NCBI GenBank assembly: GCA_023271515.1
Contig: JALPXQ010000021.1
Span: 1-17,235 of the forward strand
DNA length: 17,235 bases
From: Dehalococcoidia bacterium
GTDB taxonomy: Bacteria; Chloroflexota; Dehalococcoidia; SZUA-161; SpSt-899
Direction: 5' to 3'
A program made the position numbers and the translations under genes. The notes beneath the pieces were generated by a model. That model ran no database searches. It worked only from the letters and a program-made list of their open reading frames with translations, and was not told the origin of the DNA. Below are positions 14,976 through 17,235 of the stretch, piece by piece; positions within the stretch are counted from its first letter, which is position 1; each line of letters starts with the position of its first letter.

Positions 14976-15453
14976 CTTTCTCGTCGCGATCTTGTAATCT
15001 ATGCTGTGGTAAAAACCTCGTATCTTCACGGTTGGGAGGTATACGGCAGCCGGTTCGGTTACCGGGGGCTCCTCGATCGGGATGAGCTTGTCCGTCTCTT
15101 GCCGGAAACGGTGCAGGATATAGTGTCCCTGGGTGGAACTATCATCGGAACCACCAATAAAGGCAATCCCTTTGAGCTGCCGATAGAAAACTATTTGATA
15201 CCGCCGTGTCAACCGCCACCGATGCGCTGGATAAACTGCATTCCACGGCTAAATCCCACGAGCGGGTGATGGTGGTCGAAGTGATGGGCCGAAGGAGTTG
15301 TTCGATCATATGGTAGCCCTTTCCGGGTCAAACATCATTTCGGTGCCGCTAGCCGAGGTGCTGAAATCGAAGAAAATGGTGCCCCTCGACAGCGACAGAG
15401 TGATGACCGCCCGAGAGATTGGCATATCCTTTGGCGATTGAGGAGGTGCTTTT

Positions 15454-16347
15454 GTGGGATCAGAGCAACCGGTTATTGAAGTAAATGACCTCTCGTTCAG
15501 TTACGGTGAGATGGAGGTCATTAAGGGGATCAGTTTCGCCGTTGAGCGAGGTGAAATGCTCGGATTTCTGGGTCCCAACGGAGCGGGCAAGACCACGACG
15601 GCAAAGCTGATTACCGGGCAGTTGATTGCAGCTTCAGGCAGTATCCGGGTATTTGGTGTTGACATGAAAAAAGACTGCCGCCAGGCTCTGGGCCGTATTG
15701 GCGTATCCTTTGAATCGCCGAACCTCTATCCAAAATTCTCCGGGTTCGAAAATCTGGCCATCTTTGCCCGCCTCAATGGGTTAGGCACAACGCATATCCC
15801 CGAACTATTAAAGCACGTTGACCTGGACGGGTGGGGCAAGGATCGCGTCTCATCCTATTCCAAGGGGATGCAGCAGCGATTGGTATTCGCGCGAGCACTG
15901 GTCAATCATCCAGAGTTACTTATCCTTGACGAGCCAACAGTAGGGCTGGATCCCGTGGGCCGATCATTGATCCATCAACTACTGCGCCAGGAACAAAACC
16001 GGGGAACGACTATCTTTATCACCTCTCACGACATGTGGGAAATTGACGAACTCTGCGACCGGGTGATCTTTCTGAATGACGGACAAATCGTGGCTAACGA
16101 TACGCCGGAGGCACTAAAACAACAGCATGGTAAACCGTTTGTGGAAGTGGGATTGAAGGACGGAGATGATGTCAGGAAGGTCTCGCTGCCGCTCCATGAG
16201 CCTCAAACCGCCGACCAGATCGCCCAGTGGATCAGGCAACAAGAGTTGGTAACGATCCATTCTCAGGAAGCAACGCTGGGGCACGTTTTCATTAAACTTG
16301 CCGGAAGGAGTCTTGACGATGAGCAGATTTCTGGTGATCTTCGGTAA
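15454..16347 (+). CDS. ABC-2 exporter ATP-binding protein
   Basis: This ATPase belongs to the CcmA/DrrA-like group that drives ABC-2 exporters. It has Walker A GPNGAGKTTT (39-48), a Q-loop region FESPNLYPKF (note Glu in place of the usual Gln), signature YSKGMQQRL (about 133-141), Walker B LLILDE (about 153-158) with TVGLDP, and the switch His in TSHDMWEIDE. A C-terminal tail of about 80 residues follows, as in drug-export ATPases. The start is GTG at 15454, 5 bases after AGGAGGTG, which itself overlaps the pfk stop (TGAGGAGGTG), so it was probably translated together with pfk. The last 29 bases overlap the permease gene. Cargo is unknown. Confidence 0.92.
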   Translation: MGSEQPVIEVNDLSFSYGEMEVIKGISFAVERGEMLGFLGPNGAGKTTTAKLITGQLIAASGSIRVFGVDMKKDCRQALGRIGVSFESPNLYPKFSGFENLAIFARLNGLGTTHIPELLKHVDLDGWGKDRVSSYSKGMQQRLVFARALVNHPELLILDEPTVGLDPVGRSLIHQLLRQEQNRGTTIFITSHDMWEIDELCDRVIFLNDGQIVANDTPEALKQQHGKPFVEVGLKDGDDVRKVSLPLHEPQTADQIAQWIRQQELVTIHSQEATLGHVFIKLAGRSLDDEQISGDLR

Positions 16348-17038
16348 AGACCTCAAGGTATCCAGTCGCGAGGGCATATTTGTCCTCATACTGTTGTGGT
16401 CACCCATTGCTGCAGCGGTGGCACGCCTGATAATTCATTGGATAGGCGCAGACTTTGCCACATTGGGACCTTTCATGCTTCCTATGTGGGTGACCTTCAA
16501 CCTGATATTCATCGGGGTGATGCTGCTGGCCGGCCTGTTTATCCACGAGAAGGAGAACAATACCTGGCCTGCGTTGCGTCTAACCCCGATTTCGCTGTGG
16601 GAACTCATCTCCGCTAAAATGCTGGTGGGTTTGATCCTCAGCGTGGTCTCAGTCGCTTTGCTCATATTGCTCAATGTCGGGTTGGACAACATATTCCCGT
16701 TGTTGGTTATCACACTATTTGGGAGCCTATTTACGTTACCGTTTGGGCTGCTAATCTCTCACTTCGGCAAGACGATGATGCAATTTATGATCACCACGAG
16801 GCTGTTTATGGTTCCTTTGATGCTGCCGGCTATACTCTATCTTATCCCCGGAGTGGAAGCTGGTTGGGTTAAGTTCATACCCACCTACTTTATCATGCGG
16901 GCGACGGAGAGAGTGGCAGTGGAGGGAGCCTCCCTCCTTGATGTCGCCGGTTATCTGGGGATACTTACTGCCGTGAGCATAGCGCTCTTCTTCGTCAATC
17001 TGAAGGTCATCGCCAGACGTGAGCGCCGTTCTTTCTGA
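16319..17038 (+). CDS. ABC-2 type exporter permease
   Basis: A 239-residue membrane protein with six hydrophobic segments: about 20-37, 48-71, 90-115, 119-143, 160-180 and 200-225. The cytoplasmic HEKENNTWPALRLTPIS stretch after the second segment is typical of ABC-2 permeases. ATG at 16319 is chosen because AAGGAG lies 8 bases before it; an upstream frame start at 16298 has no such site. It overlaps the ATPase gene by 29 bases, so the two form one exporter unit. Similar pairs are annotated as drug (fluoroquinolone-type) exporters, but nothing here identifies the cargo. Confidence 0.9.
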   Translation: MSRFLVIFGKDLKVSSREGIFVLILLWSPIAAAVARLIIHWIGADFATLGPFMLPMWVTFNLIFIGVMLLAGLFIHEKENNTWPALRLTPISLWELISAKMLVGLILSVVSVALLILLNVGLDNIFPLLVITLFGSLFTLPFGLLISHFGKTMMQFMITTRLFMVPLMLPAILYLIPGVEAGWVKFIPTYFIMRATERVAVEGASLLDVAGYLGILTAVSIALFFVNLKVIARRERRSF

Positions 17039-17099
17039 GCGTAATCCCGGGGACATAATACCTGCTTCCTAACCTGGACGAGCCAGAAGCATAACAAAA

Positions 17100-17129
17100 G
17101 ATGTCATTCCTGCGAAAGCAGGAATCCAC
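17100..17129. repeat. Dispersed palindromic repeat, short form
   Basis: GATGTCATTCCT begins the unit and GGAATCCAC ends it. ATTCCTGC (17106-17113) pairs perfectly with GCAGGAAT (17118-17125) around a GAAA tetraloop. I recall such 'GTCATTCC...GGAATCC' repeats as common in intergenic DNA of many environmental bacteria. Confidence 0.75.
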
Positions 17130-17135
17130 ACAGGA

Positions 17136-17187
17136 GATGTCATTCCTACGAAGCCTGCCTCTGCGCAGGCAGGGGGCAGGAATCCAC
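17136..17187. repeat. Dispersed palindromic repeat, long form with nested hairpin
   Basis: The same outer sequence as the preceding copy (GATGTCATTCCT to GGAATCCAC) but with extra bases at the loop that form an inner perfect hairpin, CCTGCCT (17154-17160) with AGGCAGG (17167-17173). The two copies are direct repeats 6 bases apart. Confidence 0.75.
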
Positions 17188-17235
17188 GGAAAAGAACTAA
17201 ATTCTAGGGCAAACACAGAATGACTGATGCCTGAG

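Larger units (their letters stand above)
13328..14993 (-). mobile_element. IS200/IS605-family element, IS608-like ends, complete
   Basis: A 1666-base element on the - strand with left end at 14993 and right end at 13328. Both ends carry a subterminal imperfect hairpin (CCCC, one bulged base, 4-base stem, TAAA loop) instead of terminal inverted repeats, and there is no target duplication. On the - strand the left flank is TTAC (14997-14994) and the right end is TCAA (13331-13328). AAAG and GAAT stand at the 5' foot of the left and right hairpins. These four tetranucleotides are those known for IS608, where they guide single-strand transposition by the Y1 transposase. The borders are confirmed independently: deleting exactly this interval restores the phosphofructokinase reading frame. 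tnpA and tnpB both appear intact. Confidence 0.95.
13274..15441 (+). pseudogene. pfkA: 6-phosphofructokinase, split by an IS and with two internal deletions
   Basis: Phosphofructokinase makes fructose-1,6-bisphosphate. Fragment 1 (13274-13327) encodes the N-terminus through STGGGDAPGLNA. The IS element follows, and at 14994 the same frame resumes with VIYAVVKT, GWEVYGSRFGYRGLLD and GGTIIGTTNKGNPFELP. Near 15193 about 70 codons are missing and the frame changes: FDTAVSTATDALDKLH through VMVVEVMGR (15194-15292). A second gap of over 100 codons and another frame change lead to PKELFDHMVALSG through ARE-IGISFGD and TGA at 15439-15441. The lost parts include the GGDG (ATP or pyrophosphate site) and PKTIDND (catalytic) motifs, so the phosphoryl donor cannot be told and the enzyme cannot work. 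The start is preceded by GGAGG. Intact members are about 340-360 residues; roughly 165 remain. Confidence 0.93.
17039..17235. other. Non-coding tail with dispersed repeats
   Basis: No gene is supported in these 197 bases. A 69-residue frame on the - strand (17007-17216) is the translation of the repeats below and is not a gene. The region may contain the end of the exporter transcript, but no T-tract terminator is visible. Confidence 0.65.

Noticed and set aside
14817..15212. 131-residue - strand frame spanning the left end of the IS
   Set aside because: It crosses the element border, overlaps tnpA and is antisense to pfk; it is a chance frame.
17007..17216. 69-residue - strand frame at the window end
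   Set aside because: It is the translation of dispersed repeats (WIPA..., DSCFRRNDI), a common false gene.
1..17235. CRISPR arrays, tRNA or rRNA genes
   Set aside because: No regularly spaced direct repeats with unique spacers and no tRNA- or rRNA-like sequence were seen on either strand.

Overview
The window is from a bacterium. It shows Shine-Dalgarno sites, sigma70-type promoters, a lipoprotein-anchored sugar-binding protein and long operons with ATGA overlaps. Moderate GC, a TreT-type trehalose synthase, a bifunctional phosphoglucose/phosphomannose isomerase and several dispersed palindromic repeats suggest an uncultured, probably anaerobic sugar-using lineage. Chloroflexota or a similar environmental phylum is a guess; the sequence alone does not fix the phylum.

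Layout. (1) 1-601, + strand: a dead radC with a nonsense codon and a lost catalytic core. (2) 594-10815, - strand: one long carbohydrate operon with a TTGACA-N17-TATACT promoter at 10885-10913. Reading from the promoter it holds a ROK-family repressor, a possible 37-residue repeat peptide, a sugar-binding lipoprotein, a strong hairpin, two MalF/MalG-type permeases, a six-hairpin glycosidase, a TreT-like glycosyltransferase, a ROK sugar kinase, a MalK/UgpC-type ATPase and a class II aldolase. (3) 11112-13081, - strand: a two-gene unit of PGI/PMI isomerase and sugar-1-phosphate nucleotidyltransferase. (4) 13274-15441, + strand: a ruined 6-phosphofructokinase gene, split by a complete IS200/IS605 element (13328-14993) carrying tnpA and tnpB on the - strand. 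(5) 15454-17038, + strand: an ABC-2 exporter (ATPase and permease) whose ribosome site abuts the dead pfk stop. (6) 17039-17235: non-coding, with two copies of a palindromic dispersed repeat.

How the genes fit together (inference). The binding protein, permeases and ATPase would import trehalose or a related alpha-glucoside. TreT and the cytoplasmic glycosidase would release glucose and NDP-glucose, the ROK kinase would phosphorylate glucose, and PGI/PMI, phosphofructokinase and aldolase would take it into glycolysis. The local phosphofructokinase is broken, so that step must be supplied elsewhere or be absent. The nucleotidyltransferase could make the NDP-sugar that TreT uses or releases.

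Most notable: the IS boundaries can be read to the nucleotide because removing 13328-14993 restores the conserved PFK N-terminus; the IS ends carry the TTAC/TCAA and AAAG/GAAT signals known from IS608; TnpB lacks the usual RuvC-II glutamate; and the ROK kinase carries two in-frame peptide insertions encoded by palindromic-type repeats.
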